The notes beneath the pieces are model-generated. The model was not told the DNA's origin. It was given only the letters and a program-made list of their open reading frames with translations, and did no database searches. Positions 12,716 to 25,100 of a stretch of 64,000 nucleotides of DNA are shown in pieces. Each line of letters begins with the position of its first letter. Positions within the stretch are counted from its first letter, which is position 1. Source of the stretch: Andrena cerasifolii (taxonomy: Eukaryota > Arthropoda > Insecta > Hymenoptera > Andrenidae); the NCBI RefSeq assembly GCF_050908995.1, contig NC_135118.1, positions 18,299,501-18,363,500 on the forward strand, given 5' to 3'. The position numbers and the translations under genes were made by a program.

Positions 12716-12946
12716 TTTTAACCCACTTCCAACTATCCAATAGACTTCAAACTTTGCAGGCGTACGTAGTTTGGATGACAGTACAAAATTATAAAGAAAA
12801 GCCCCGAGGGGTTTAAAAAGTTACCCGGTTATCAATAAATATAACCCATAACCACAAATCCAAACGACTTGAAATCAGCCTATAACCGCAAATAAAACTT
12901 AGACGCTAAAAAGTTAATAATACAAAAACATATAAAAAAAATTCCA
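12716..12946. repeat. Inverted partner of the repeat at 9713-10085
   Basis: Reverse-complement matches to the 9.7-10.1 kb block include 'aacccacttccaactatcca' and 'ccacaaatccaaacgacttg'. It merges on its right with the palindromic MITE that follows, the reverse of the order at 9.4-10.1 kb. Confidence 0.55.
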
Positions 12947-13214
12947 CGTTAAACGATAATATTTAAAATGCACTAAAAACTAAAAAATAATTTTCTTGTA
13001 CTACAATTTCGACGGTGATACGGCGCTTTAAGTAGAATCGTGGAGCAGGAAATGTCATAACAGAATATGATTCAATTTAATACAGAATCAAGCGTCGAAA
13101 TGAATTTGTTAACAATTTTACTTAAAGTGACATAGGCACCACCATCGAAATTGTAGTACAAGAAAAGTACTTACTTGTTAGTTTTTAATGCCTTTAAATA
13201 AAGTCGCTTAACAT
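12947..13214. repeat. Palindromic MITE, CACTRAAAACTAAAAAATAATT family, copy 2
   Basis: The left arm has 'atgcactaaaaactaaaaaa' and 'ttcttgtactacaatttcg'. The right arm has 'cgaaattgtagtacaagaa' and ends AAAGTCGCTTAACATAA, matching the right end of copy 1. The centre differs from copy 1, containing 'gatacggcgctttaagtag' and its mirror. Confidence 0.65.
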
Positions 13215-14071
13215 AATTTTTTTTATATAAGTTTTTTTATTTTCTATATCAACGCGTGCCACTATTGTAAATAATTACACTCTGTCCAAGAATTGTCAAA
13301 TCTGTCAAAAATGCTCCACTTCGTAAATGTGCCAGATCATGTTTGCTCTGATACGCGTGTTTGTTTGATTCTTATCCGCGCTTCACCGTTTCAGTGATCA
13401 TTGTCTACCAAATTCAATCTGCTCTCCCTCGGCGAAGAATAAAAACTGCTCCCCTAATAATTCCCTGCCCCCTGCTGCTAGAAAAATCGCATCTGCTTAT
13501 CATTTAATAAGAGCGAATATTTGAACAGAATCATTCCATCGCGTTTTTAACCTATGACGAAGTATTAAAGGATGGCGTTGCGTGCTCCAGGATAATCTGT
13601 CTCGAATTTCTCATTCTATTAATAATGTTACTGACCGACATACTTGAGTGCAAACAATTGCGTCATGTTCCGTCTTGCGGAAGAAAAGCAGGTTCAGCGC
13701 GAAGCAAAAATTCAGCCGCTGTTCCACGGCATGCAGTTTCTTAGTTTTCGAAGAACGTTTCGAGGACATCTGCTTGCCTTATTTCTAAAGGCACCCGAGA
13801 CGTGCAGGTTTTAAGAACGTAGACATTCTTCGCGGCATTTTCGATCTATATCGCTGCGTCGGCAGGTGCTGCGCGTGGTGATTCCGGGCCGATCAAGTTG
13901 GATTAATTTTTCGGAGCCAGATGTTCGAATTTTCTCGTTCGCCCTGGTCCGAGAGGTATCGTCCTCCCTTCAGGAACGTTCGACCAATTACTTTTTTATC
14001 GCCCGCTAAAAGATCTAACAGCCCACTTTCCGAACTTTGGGGAAATTAGACAGATACTCTCGTTGCGACAT
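13215..14071. other. No recognised gene
   Basis: This is moderately GC-rich single-copy-looking sequence (about 13560-14000) without a splice-supported exon. It could be conserved non-coding DNA, but nothing in the sequence alone shows a function. Confidence 0.45.
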
Positions 14072-14230
14072 TCGGAGGGGAAATGCAAATTGGCGAGTCC
14101 TCGTAGAAAGCACCGTGAGTGCCACAATTAAAGAAAGGCAATTTTTATCGGGAAATGTCCTAATTGCCAGTGGTAATACTATATTCGATTTTTGGCGCTT
14201 ACATTTTCTGCAAGGACTCTTCAATTCTTG
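14072..14230. repeat. GGCACTTACAGTG inverted-repeat element, copy 1
   Basis: The left arm reads GAGTCCTCGTAGAAAGCAC and GTGAGTGCCACAATT. The right arm is the reverse complement in degraded form: ATTTTTGGCGCTTAC, then TTTTCTGCAAGGACTCTTC. The arms are about 40 nt long around a core of about 75 nt. The same arms recur at 16941-17103 and at 62584-62630. Frames at 14015-14382 that run through it are not genes. Confidence 0.55.
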
Positions 14231-14504
14231 TCGCGAAATTCAGACGAACTCCAAGGAATCGGATATTGTCTATCACTCGGGAAACGATTACGCCAACCTT
14301 CGTACGGTCTATCATTTCGCTATTTCGAAATTGCTGGAGCACAGTTGCTTGTATTATAATCAGTTTGAAGTTTAAATATTAATCACGTTCCATCGACTAA
14401 TACGAATTTATTAGTTATAGAGTTTTAAGTAGTATTGAGTGGCTATGTTAACAACGGTTGAGAGCTGGACCTCGTTTTTTACACTCTACTTCTACTTTTA
14501 TATA

Positions 14505-14710
14505 TCTTAATACATATATAAAGCAGAAAGTTTATATGTTTGTGTGTTTGTCTGTCGCTTAAATACTTTTGAACTTAAAAATCGAGGATCACGAGGTGTG
14601 CCTCAGCTCTTTATGCCTGGCCAATCCAGATGAATCTCACCATTTTTGCAATTTTTTTTTGTTATAATATCAGAATCTAAATTCCTGGCGAAGCCGGATA
14701 GTGAAGCTAG
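14505..14710 (+). mobile_element. Helitron-like non-autonomous element, copy 2
   Basis: It begins with TC after an A, has 'atatataaagcagaaag' and a TTTGTGTGTTTGTCTGT stretch near the 5' end, then 'gtgcctcagctc', and ends with 'gcgaagccggatagtgaag' before CTAG, followed by T. It is collinear with the minus-strand copy at 10988-11158. Confidence 0.6.
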
Positions 14711-15399
14711 TAGTATATAATTTTTAACTCTACTATTTTTCTCTTTATTATTTTCTTATATGTATTTTTTGTTTACCTTCTTGCTGTTTTCGTAGTGTCT
14801 ACTGGTTCAATAAATAATTATTATTATTGTACGACATTGGTGACGTTTTTAAAGCAACCACTGAATATTAATTTGGTGAGTGACAATCGCTAGCAAATCG
14901 GTATATTTTTGGGCCTTACAACCCCCAAGGGGTTGAAAGGAAAATCCGCGCGTGTGCTCGTGACGTTATTATAGACACAGTTCCACACTTCTTGTGGAAA
15001 TTGATTCTGCTGTAATTACCTCTTCCTTTTGTAATGTTAGTAAATCTTTTAACCCTGCATCAAATATCATTACGTAGACTTCTGACAAGCCTGAGCATTA
15101 TTTGAGTAAAATCTTTCAGAAATGCTTACTTATTCAAATAATATATTATCTTGTTCGATTAAAAGTTATCTTAAAATACTCGTAAGTACGTTTATTCGAA
15201 CAAGCAAACGAGTTTCCTCTGAATTATGTCGTCATTTTTTTACTAACCAAATGATTTCCCATTTTATTTTATATTTGAATAAGTACAGGTGACTGTCCTT
15301 CATACGAAATGCTTGGATCAAGAATAACCCTGAAAGCGAATCCCATTAGTGTCACCTATTACTGTACTTACAACAAATAACAAAAAAATTTTTTAAAAA

Positions 15400-15965
15400 A
15401 TTAAAACCGACTTCAAAAAAATAAAAATCCACTAAAAAGTAAAAAATAATTTAATCCCTTATTTAATCTACGACTCTCATATGTTTTAAGTCGGCGCCAG
15501 ATTTACAGAGCGCAAACGATGAGACGCCAATTTAAAAAATATGAGAGTCGTAGATTAAATAAGGGATTAAATTATTTTTTACTTTTCAGTACAATTTTAT
15601 TTTTTTAAGTTGTTTTTAGTTGCTTTAGTTGTTTTATGTCTTCTTATATATATAAAACTAAAAAGACAAAAAATACAAAATTTATAAAAAAATAAATATT
15701 GACACAGCAGACTTAGGAGATATGCGTGCAAGTACATAAAATAATAATAATTAGGTGACAATATTCTTTATTATTAACCAGAACTGACAAAATATTGGGC
15801 CAATATTGACACAGTATAGGGTGGGACCATCGCCGCCTTTCAAATAAAAAAAACGATCATCAAAATCGGTCCATACGCTGAGGAGTTATGCTGGGACAAA
15901 CATAAAAAAAATACATACAGGTCGAATCTATAACCTCCTCTTTTTTGAAGTCGCTTAAAAATAGA
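15400..15965. mobile_element. Composite repeat bounded by AAGYGACTTCAAAAAA inverted ends
   Basis: The left end is AAACCGACTTCAAAAAA and the right end, reversed, is AAGCGACTTCAAAAAA. Inside are a near-perfect inverted repeat (about 15428-15598, with arms such as 'gagtcgtagattaaataagg') and a right part with 'tcaaaatcggtccatacgc' and 'gaggagttatgctgggacaa', wording typical of a family common in insect genomes. No transposase is visible. Confidence 0.55.
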
Positions 15966-16940
15966 ATCTCATTTCCAAATGACCGATTTGCTTTTCTCGC
16001 AAAATCCGGGCACTGTTTTAAAATGATTTTCAACACGGAAGTAACGAAGTAATCCGTCACTTCAAACATCTTTCTAGTTTCAGCGTACTTGAGATCATTC
16101 CCACCGAAGTCTGATTTCTAAGCGATCCACGGCGGATTGGAATTTCTGTCGAGCCTTAAGCCAATAAATTAAACCATGAACGCAACACGCGGACGCGGTT
16201 TCTTTCGGTTCTAGTTTTGCAACGTGCAGCGAAATTACCGAGCCATCGGCCCGCGATATCCTTGCACGCTATTAAACGCGAATCGTAATGGATAGTCGGG
16301 ATTTCACGAATTTAAACACAGTAGGTACTACCGTTGTGATTAATCATGTGACTTGTTATCGAGGGGCATTAGTGGGGATTCCACGATAAAGCACATTTTA
16401 CGGAGACACGAGGTATGCTCGCCTGTGCCGGAGATCAGACGGTCTCAGGGAATAAAGAAATTCTCTCTATGCAGTGTCAACATATCTCAGAATCGAGCGA
16501 CCGTTATCTGCGGAGCCCGGTAATCGCAAGTCAAACGTGTTATCGCTGCTTGAACGCACGCTTGCGAGCCTATTCCACCGGACACCGGGTTTTTAATTGC
16601 AACTGTGGCTTGTTACACCTGCCAGTGTGCCCGAAAAGCCGCGGAGGGAAAGTGCGCGGGATCCGTAGTGCTTAGAGTCTATCGGCGGATAGCCGTGATT
16701 TATCGTCTTCGCAGACGGAGCAACGTGGCTCGTAGGTCGAATCCACTTGTGACAACCACCCACTGGGATAACGTCGTTCTAACGGATAAAAGATCGTCGA
16801 TATTAAAATCATGGTGATGTGTAGGTAGATGCATGGAATCAGTATGTAGATATACGTGCATTTATAAGTGTGAGTGTACGTGCGCACGTTGGTGGTCACA
16901 GGAATGTTTAGAATAATAATAATTGATATTTCTGAAATTG
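15966..16940. other. No recognised gene
   Basis: This is a moderately GC-rich stretch. A frame at 16415-16675 and overlapping ones carry no known domain and lack matched splice sites. It could be conserved non-coding DNA. Confidence 0.4.
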
Positions 16941-17103
16941 GAGGAGTCTCGTTGAGAACACTGTAAGTGTTAAAATTAAAAAGAAACAATTTTCAGGGAA
17001 ATGATCTATGTGCTAATGGAATTGAATTTTTGGCACTTACAGTGTTTTCTGCAAGGACTCTTCAATTAGATTTCCCTTTGCATGTGGGTACTTTGGGGAT
17101 CTT
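16941..17103. repeat. GGCACTTACAGTG inverted-repeat element, copy 2
   Basis: The left arm is GGAGTCTCGTTGAGAACAC and TGTAAGTGTTAAAATT. The right arm is TTTTTGGCACTTACAGTG, then TTTTCTGCAAGGACTCTTC, followed by 'attagatttccctttgca', which also has a counterpart beside copy 1. An hAT MITE begins immediately after, at 17104, and appears to have inserted into the outer part of this repeat. Confidence 0.55.
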
Positions 17104-17492
17104 CAGGGCTCGATCTAGGGGCGCGCAAACAGGGCGACTGCCCAGAGCGGCGGCAAAATGGGTAGAAAGAGAAAATTGAAATCGATACAAACCAATAAAG
17201 TACATGTTTGAATTTTTACCAAATTTACAAATTGCTTTTTATTGATTCTTTAAAATATTTTATGAGTTGCGGTTTTTTATATTTAAAAAATTGGCATCCA
17301 CCTTCTACCTATATGTACATTTCATTTTGTTCCGTTACTGTTTTTTTTATGAATATTAACTTTGTATAAAGCAAAAGGCTTTTCTTATTCAACAAATGCC
17401 TGCAAAAAAATCACTCACTGTCAATAGTTACATTTTAAAATAATTATTTTCAATTAAATATAAAGGGCGACAAAGAGCTCGATCGGGCCCTG
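17104..17492. mobile_element. hAT-type MITE with 8-bp target duplication
   Basis: The terminal inverted repeats are CAGGGCTCGATC on the left and CAGGGCCCGATC when the right end is reversed. The flanks are GGGATCTT on the left and GGGATGTT on the right, seven matches in eight, as expected for the 8-bp target duplication of hAT transposons. The interior is AT-rich with no transposase frame. Confidence 0.75.
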
Positions 17493-18845
17493 GGGATGTT
17501 CATAGTCTGTGGGACATAAAATGAGGGGTACGATTGAGATTTTGTGAATCACAGTACTTTTTTAATAGTTCTCATCTTAAATTCTCTTTTGGTCATCGTC
17601 AGTTATGATGGTTAACATAATTGAATCACCTGTTCAGCTGATATTTTGCAAGTTCTTTATACTATAGCAGTCAACGACTAATAACGAAACCAATTGCAAT
17701 ATTAAATACCTATATACTGTTTCCTTTCGATTGTCTTTTCAAGGTTCGTTCTTTAGTCACGATATTTTGTCACTATTTTCTGCAGGGAGTACAAAGCACA
17801 ATGTGTACGTTATATCAAAAGTTTTTGTGGGAAAAAATATATTGTATGTTAGAAAATTGCTTTCGTGACTTTAGAACGCGTACAGACTGGACCACGAACG
17901 AAGATATAGGATCAGGGCATTTAAGTGGCTTGTAAACGATTCATTATTTTGCACACCTTATTAAATAAAAATAAAAAAGTGCGAAGGCAAAATTCGGCTA
18001 TTTTCCGACTTCATTTCGTAACTCGCAATCTGTAAGAGTTAGAAAAATGGTTTCCAGCATAAGTTACTTATTTTAATTAGGTCTATCATTTGATAACTTG
18101 CAGTTCTTACAGTTCGGGAGTTCTAACACAAAATCGGAAAATACCCGGAATTTAAGGGGTCAATTTCAACCCTTAGAGTGAATTTGGGCAGCAAACAAAA
18201 ATTGCGTTGTAATCAGGAGGAAATCCGCCACACATTCACAAAGTTTCAGAATTTTTTGAATTCCAATAATTATATGCAATCTCGCAAACCTTAATAAATC
18301 GACGCATACGACACCTATCATCTAAAAAATTATTCCCCAAATAGTTTTTACTATTCCAGTAACAATCGAGTGATCTTGTACATTCTACCTTGATTCCACG
18401 CGACTGTATTTACGCCAAACGTCTCAATACTTCTCCCGACGCGATATCGATTAAAGTAAATCAATTTTGCGCATTAACGTCGCGTCTCTGATTCCGTAAT
18501 CCTTGATAATCTTTATTATCCCTAACGATGCTGCACTACACGCCGCAACCTTCTTGCCTGCTTTCATAGATGCATCAGTTATACGCGGGCGCAAGGAGAT
18601 AGCCAATAAAAAATATACGGTTAAGGATTTTTTACCGGCCGCATAAATTTATCCGCGGTCCTGCGAGCGTCGGGGGTTTACGAAACATTAATGTTTTATA
18701 CCTTGTTTCGCGGGAGGTAACGATGTCTTTATCCCTGTAACGTTATGTGATTAAAGTATGGAATTTCGCGAAATACGCTGACATCAGTGGGCCATTAACG
18801 ATTTAGAGGCTGTAGTCAATGGATAGAACATGTTGCAATATCACC
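17493..18845. other. Upstream flank of the transporter gene, with a degraded repeat
   Basis: At about 17985-18270 lies a relic related to the Harbinger-like element at 44892-45315: shared wording includes 'gtgaatttgggcagcaaac' and 'gtaatcaggaggaaat'. The rest (18280-18845) is unique-looking and would hold distal control sequence of the gene that follows. Confidence 0.5.
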
Positions 18846-18853
18846 TATTTAAG
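18846..18853 (+). promoter_or_regulatory. Candidate TATA-like box of the SLC26 gene
   Basis: TATTTAAG lies about 35 nt upstream of a TCATCC initiator-like site (A at 18881). From there to the proposed start codon at 19068 the leader contains no ATG, which fits a real 5' leader. The assignment of box and start site is an inference; an upstream untranslated exon cannot be excluded. Confidence 0.35.
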
Positions 18854-19067
18854 ACATAATTGCGGTTCTCTTCGTCGCTCATCCGGTGTGCATTCTTCGA
18901 GGCTCCGAGTCTTGTTCCATTCGTCTCGGGGATAAGACTCGTCAGCATAAGAGCCCGTGAAATTCACGTTCGATTCGGTGTGATCCATAATAAGGAACAC
19001 TTGTTACTTAACGGACCTGTGTTTCTAAGAACAATTGCGCAATCTCGTTGTCAAGGATTTCACGAAC

Positions 19068-19101
19068 ATGCCAGAAGTGCTGTATTCCCCAGTGGTGGCA
19101 A
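19068..19101 (+). CDS. SLC26 exon 1 (coding part, residues 1-12)
   Basis: The sequence encodes MPEVLYSPVVA plus the first base of Arg12 and ends at A|GTAAGA. I chose this start because it is the only ATG between the proposed cap site and the donor, and because its phase (one base) exactly fits exon 2. The short N-terminus matches what insect homologues need before the conserved LPLY region. Confidence 0.7.
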
Positions 19102-22100
19102 GTAAGAGCGGCGCTATGCTTGCAAACGTGTGCAGATCTTTTAAAATACTGCGAAGTTCATTAGCGCTAGTTGTCTATTTACATTCCTCTCAGTGATAAC
19201 AACTCCTTGTTTATATAGATGATTTTAAATATAACACACAGTATAAGTACATTAGATTAGTGTTCAGTGATTTCTTATCTATTCTGTGATTATACTTGCT
19301 TCCCTGGTATTTATGCTTATCGTCTATCCAGCTCCTTTTTCATTGTCCTCGGGTCATTTTTTACCCTGAAAATTCACTTATCGTCCCGTTCTTATACACA
19401 TTAGGGTGGTGTATATGAAATTGCAGTTTCCCGTAGAGAAGTTTGAATGAAAATATTTTTTGCTAGTTAACTGTTTTTATTTATCTTTTTTCTTCGAGCC
19501 TCTGTGATGCTAGCAATTATTATTGCACCACCACCAAAACCGAAGGAGCTTTTATCGGCAATTTCACATGCACCAATCCAGTAGCTTAATTGATTCACAT
19601 ACAGTAGGTTTGCAAATCTGCAAAGAGTAGAAATAAGTGTCTTCGATCAAAGCAGAACTTCACGGTCATTAACATGTCCCCAGTTAATTGGCTGATTCAC
19701 CAATATTGATGTCCATTGCGCTACACACGCGCATTATTTTCACAGTCAAATTAGCGTTTACTCGTCGCGTTCTCTATTTATCCACTAATGTATGTGTCAA
19801 TCATGGTGTTAACGAGAGTGCAATGTTTATCGATGCAGCTTTGTTTATTCGATGAACGGACGAATTAGCTGGAACCAGGAACCTATGGAAACTGCCATGT
19901 CCCCCAGGACATTTCACCTATCATTGATTAAGAAAAATTTGTTACCCATCACCGAAGATTTACTAACTTTCATAACAGAAAGAAACTTTCGAAAAGAATA
20001 ATAGAAACTCGATCTATGCGAAACAAAAATTAATTGGTATTTACTCCAATCCACTTTCGTTGAAAATAAATGCTCTGGGTGACTTCTATTCAGTCTGGGT
20101 GAGTTACACAGGGTGATTTCTTTTTACAGGCTTTCGAGGCTTCCGAGAACGTCGAGTTTCAAAATTCGTCCGGGCACTTGGTGAAAGATTAGCAGAATTT
20201 GTCGTTGAAATATGAATACAACTGTGAATGAAAAAAAAACCCCGTCGCATACCAAAATCGGTGGAAATTGTAGAGTAACTTTCTTCAAAACAGGCTTTGT
20301 TTCCGAGGCATGGTATTTTATGGTGGAAATGATTTTCGGTCCCGCGTGCGCGAAGTCAATAAGTCATTAAATTTCCTCGAAAACGAAGCTTTCTTCAAAA
20401 ATAATATACCAGAAATTCAATTTTATTTCTGCACGAATATTTGTGCCATTCACGGTTGAACCACAGTTATTCCAAATTCTGCAGATCTGGTTGAAAACAG
20501 AGGCTGCTGTCAGGAAATTTTGTTCCACATTCGCGATTTGGTTTTGCGCAACGGATCGCTCTGTGCTTCGTTGTACCACCCTTTGTCACCCACCCTGTAT
20601 AAGTAGGCAATTAGTTGGGAAGTAATTAATTACCTGTGAAAAAATTCACGGACTTGGGTTACAGGGCGAAACGTCACTTCGAGGTTCGTTTTGAAGCAGC
20701 TCCTATTGCGAAGGATACCGATCCTGGCATGGCTGCCCCTCTACAGCTGGTCCAAACTTCTCCAGGACACTTTGGCTGGATTGACAGTCGGTTTGACTGC
20801 CATACCACAGGGCATCGCTTACGCGATTGTGGCTGGGCTTCCCGCTCAGGTGTGTATGCCTGCTCGACGCTCCACGAGTTTCTCTTTGGAAATTTAAATG
20901 AAATTATGGGGGTGTACTTGGAAGTGAAGGAAGTGAAAGTAGGAATTTAGTTGGGGACTTTTTCGATATTACCAGGGGCGGAAAAAAGCACACGTACGCT
21001 TTGGCCTCTCGATTTTAGTCGACGATAGGCTTTTACTTTGAATTGAAAATTTATTTTGGAGCACTGAATTAAAAATTTAGTATGCTAGAATAGATTGAAA
21101 TAGTTTGCAGGAGATGTATTATGTATTGGTTTATTAGTACTGAAATATTAATATCTTCTTTATTTTGGTTTAGAAGATGATTAACGTACAGCAGTGAAAT
21201 ACTTTCATGTAAGTTTGTTGTGAGGAAAGTATTTTTTTTTTTATTGGAATGGGTTAGTTAATTTTTGGGAATGTGTTTCTTAATAACGTTCTTCTGTTTC
21301 TTTGTGAAATTTATTTAACATGTTATTTTTGCATTGGTAATATCGAGATACTCTGAATAAGTTAGAAACCAAAAATATTATCTAACAGGTGTGCAGAGTA
21401 GTTTTCATTCGAGATAGTTGGGTTGTTTGTTAAATTTAAAAGAAGCGATCTTTCTTGTTTCGATTAATGTGTATTAATCAGTTGCTGCTGGAATATAAAA
21501 ACCTACACCTTTCTGGAAAACTTCAATTTATTACACACTATATTATTCAGTTACAACTCAGAACGAAGGCAGGTTCAACTGAAATGTAACAATAATCTCT
21601 AGAAAGGAAATATCTCTATAACAGCTGTAAGAAGTTTTATTACAAAAACACATAGTTTAAAGTTTCCCTTCATAACCCGAGGGTGTAACGTGTCACTGGA
21701 GAAAAGGGGGAGGAAGAAAACGAAGTAAAAGTTGGAAAATAAATTCTGGTGTTCGTTACTCCTTGATGATTAGTGAATTGAAATAGAAATAAGTTAGTTA
21801 TATTAAATCAACAATAGATGGAAAGCCGATTCTCGTTAGGTGAACTTTTGAAACCTTCAGTATGGCCTCTACAGCAGTTTCATGGGATGCTTCGTCTATT
21901 TGGTGTTCGGTAGCTGCAAAGATGTCACGGTGGGCCCAACAGCAATAATGGCTTTATTGTCGCAACAGCATGTTATGAGACTCGGGGATGACATCGCCGT
22001 AAGTGCACCTCTATGTTTTTTCGCTTCTTTTCGCGTCAGGCTCCATCGCCTTCCTCCGTCTTAAACTCTTAAAACCCTTTTTACCTTACGAGAAAGTAAT

Positions 22101-25100
22101 GAGATACCGGTGTGCGGCGAAATGAATTATAAAATTCTTTCCTCCGAAGCATGTATATTTTACCTCGGACGTGTTATTAAGGATTTTTTACAAGGAATTT
22201 TATTATTAATCAACGAGCAGGCAATCTGCATTGCGCACTGCCGAATGTGCATGGAGGGTTGAGCTGTTCCAAGGGTATTTCCAATATTATTATTTCATAC
22301 GCAATACAAAGAGATTTTTTGATTTTTCCTTTGCAAAGGCATTATCACAGCAGCTGCTTGCGACTGGTATTGCATTGTCAGACATACCCATATTTTATAG
22401 GTTTCTATTTTCGATAAACCAGCACTGCCTCTATCATATGAATATACCCTAAGCTATATTCGTTGTGGGTAGAGTTGAGCATTAACTAAATAAAAAATTA
22501 TTCACTTAACGGACTAAATAAAAGTTACAGTAACTTTAGATTATTTGACACCTGACGAATATATATTTTTTTTAACTTTTATTTGCTATTCGAAACTTTC
22601 TTTAAATAACAATTTTGCCCATCTCTGCTTGTGGGTCACAGAAGTGTCTCGTGTGGAGAAGTCTTAACGTAATGAAACTTGTTCTGGTTGATAATTTATC
22701 AAAGCAGATTTAACAAAAGGTAATGTACTTAAAAATTATTTATGAGAAAAATCCGTTAGATGAAGTATACTTTTTCTTTAATCCATAAATTGTTTATCGT
22801 TACAGCTGAAAATGTCAAACGTCCCTGTCTTTGCAGGCAATGTCTAAGAACAATTAGTATGCACGGAATTTTTCCCTTCAAGATTGCACAGATCGTTGCA
22901 GTAGAGATATTATAGCAAACTTGACATTGCACATCGAAGGCTGTTTATAATGCTGGTTTTTAGCGAATTATAGAAGGATAATTATTCTACTCCGTGGTGA
23001 TGCAAGGCTACTTGAAAACAGACTTGATAATTGCACGGTTAAATTGAAAAATGCTGTCTCACGCATCGTACTCATCGGATTTCTCTTTCGCGAATCATCA
23101 CCTGTTTCAGGACAACTTTCTCAAAGAAAATCAAGTGATTCATTGAGAAAGCCTGAGCCGTACGTTCACACGGGTTATTGAACTAAGTAGGGAAACAAAC
23201 AGTAGTCGTACTCGTTCATAGTACCTACAAGTAATTCAGTTATCCAGTAATATATTGGCAACGATCTCTGCAGTGATTAAATGGACCGCGATTACTACAA
23301 ACTCCGCAAAATTCAACCACAATAAAATTATATGGAATAGTCGCTCCGATCTATAATCAATTCAACAATATCGTTCCGACGACCACAAATTTCAAAGTTA
23401 CCTATTCGCTATTTATACAGTCCATTGAAATTAGGTTAAGCCTGTAATTACGGGCCCTTTGTGCCTAATAAATAAATACAGATTACTTTCAGTAATATAT
23501 TCATGCAGGGTGTCTCGTAAGCTATGGTAAAAATGGTACCTATAGTGACGATTCTGCAGGAAAAAATAAGTAAAATAAAACATAGTTCGTAAATCTATTT
23601 TTCAGTCAACTTATTCTGGAAAGTATGAAGTAACGTTGTAGAAGAAATTCAGTCGTGATTTCTGTTAACGAAGCGCAATTTGCGTGGTCCCTTTCTCAGG
23701 TGTTCATGTGTTTCGTATCGGGTTGCTTAATCCTGCTTATGGGGCTGCTCCACTTGGGATTTCTCTTGGAATTCGTTAGCATGCCAGTGATCTCTGGATT
23801 CAGCAACGCGGCTGCAATAATAATTGGAACATCTCAGTTGGGCACGCTGCTTGGCCTGAGTGGTAGGAGCGATTCTTTTATCGACGCTATTATCAAAGTT
23901 GTCGATCATGTCAATGACATAACGCACTGGGACACGCTGTTGGGAGTCTGTTCTATGATCGTACTGGTTTGCCTCAAGGTAAGCTTGCCTTTTCAGTTGT
24001 TAATCCGAATACACAACGGGTAGATGGTTTTACTATTCAACTAGCTAGGCGCAATTGAGCTAATGCTAGAGAAATGTTGCTACGCTACTGGAAGTATTGG
24101 TTGCATCACTCGAATATTTCACACGTTACTACTTCTACCTCGTCTAATATTAGAATTGAAAAGATATTAGGTGATCGTTGATTAGTGTAGCTGTGACAAT
24201 TGTGCAGACTATGTAGATTTGCGGGTGATGAAATAAATACTCTGAATAGTATGTAAGAACGAATCCAAGGCATCTTTAATTTATTTTTCAAATACGAAAT
24301 GGTACAATCATTTCGTGGGATCTAAAATCATTTTTGGTACAATGCCCAAAGGTTGTTTACACATTTGCAAATGAGTCGAAAATGTAAAATCAAATTCCCT
24401 TACACTCTGTTTTTTTTTGTTGTAAAAATTCATTTAACTGCTCAGTTGAACGTGGACAGAAGTGACAGTCGAACAATCAGTGCAGACTAGTATCAATTTG
24501 TGTTAGTATTTATGAACCTTGCTCAGCTTGACATTTTATTCCTGAAATCGTATGAAACAAGTGGTCTGCATTAATCAACGAAAATTTCCCACAGTTGAAA
24601 TGCTTCCGAACATTTGACCAGTCAGAGCACATTAGCGTCTATTAGAACGTTTGTGGTAAACAAAAATGGCAATACTTTCTACATCGCAATGAAGTGGTGT
24701 TTAACAATTCTTACAGTGCCAAGCGTTAAAATAAAGTACCTATCCCTACTAATATATAAAAGTGAAACGTTGTCTGTTTGTTTGTTTGTCCTTCTTTCAC
24801 GCTTAAACGGCTGAACAAATTCAATTAAATTTGGAATACACATTGCATACGTCCTAGATTAGATTATTGGCTATTTATAAAGAACGTGGGAAAGACCATA
24901 AATAATTCCCGGGTGAAATCGAGTAACTGGTCAGCTAGTTTCAAATAAATATATTAGAGGGACAGCTACTCTGTCTTCTATTCTATTATTTTCACATTGT
25001 AACAGCATATTACAGACTAAAATTGAACGAAAATATCTACGGTGTTGTTCTAGTTATTCGATTTTCTTGGATGAAACGCAGTTATCCGTGCTCGGAGTCC

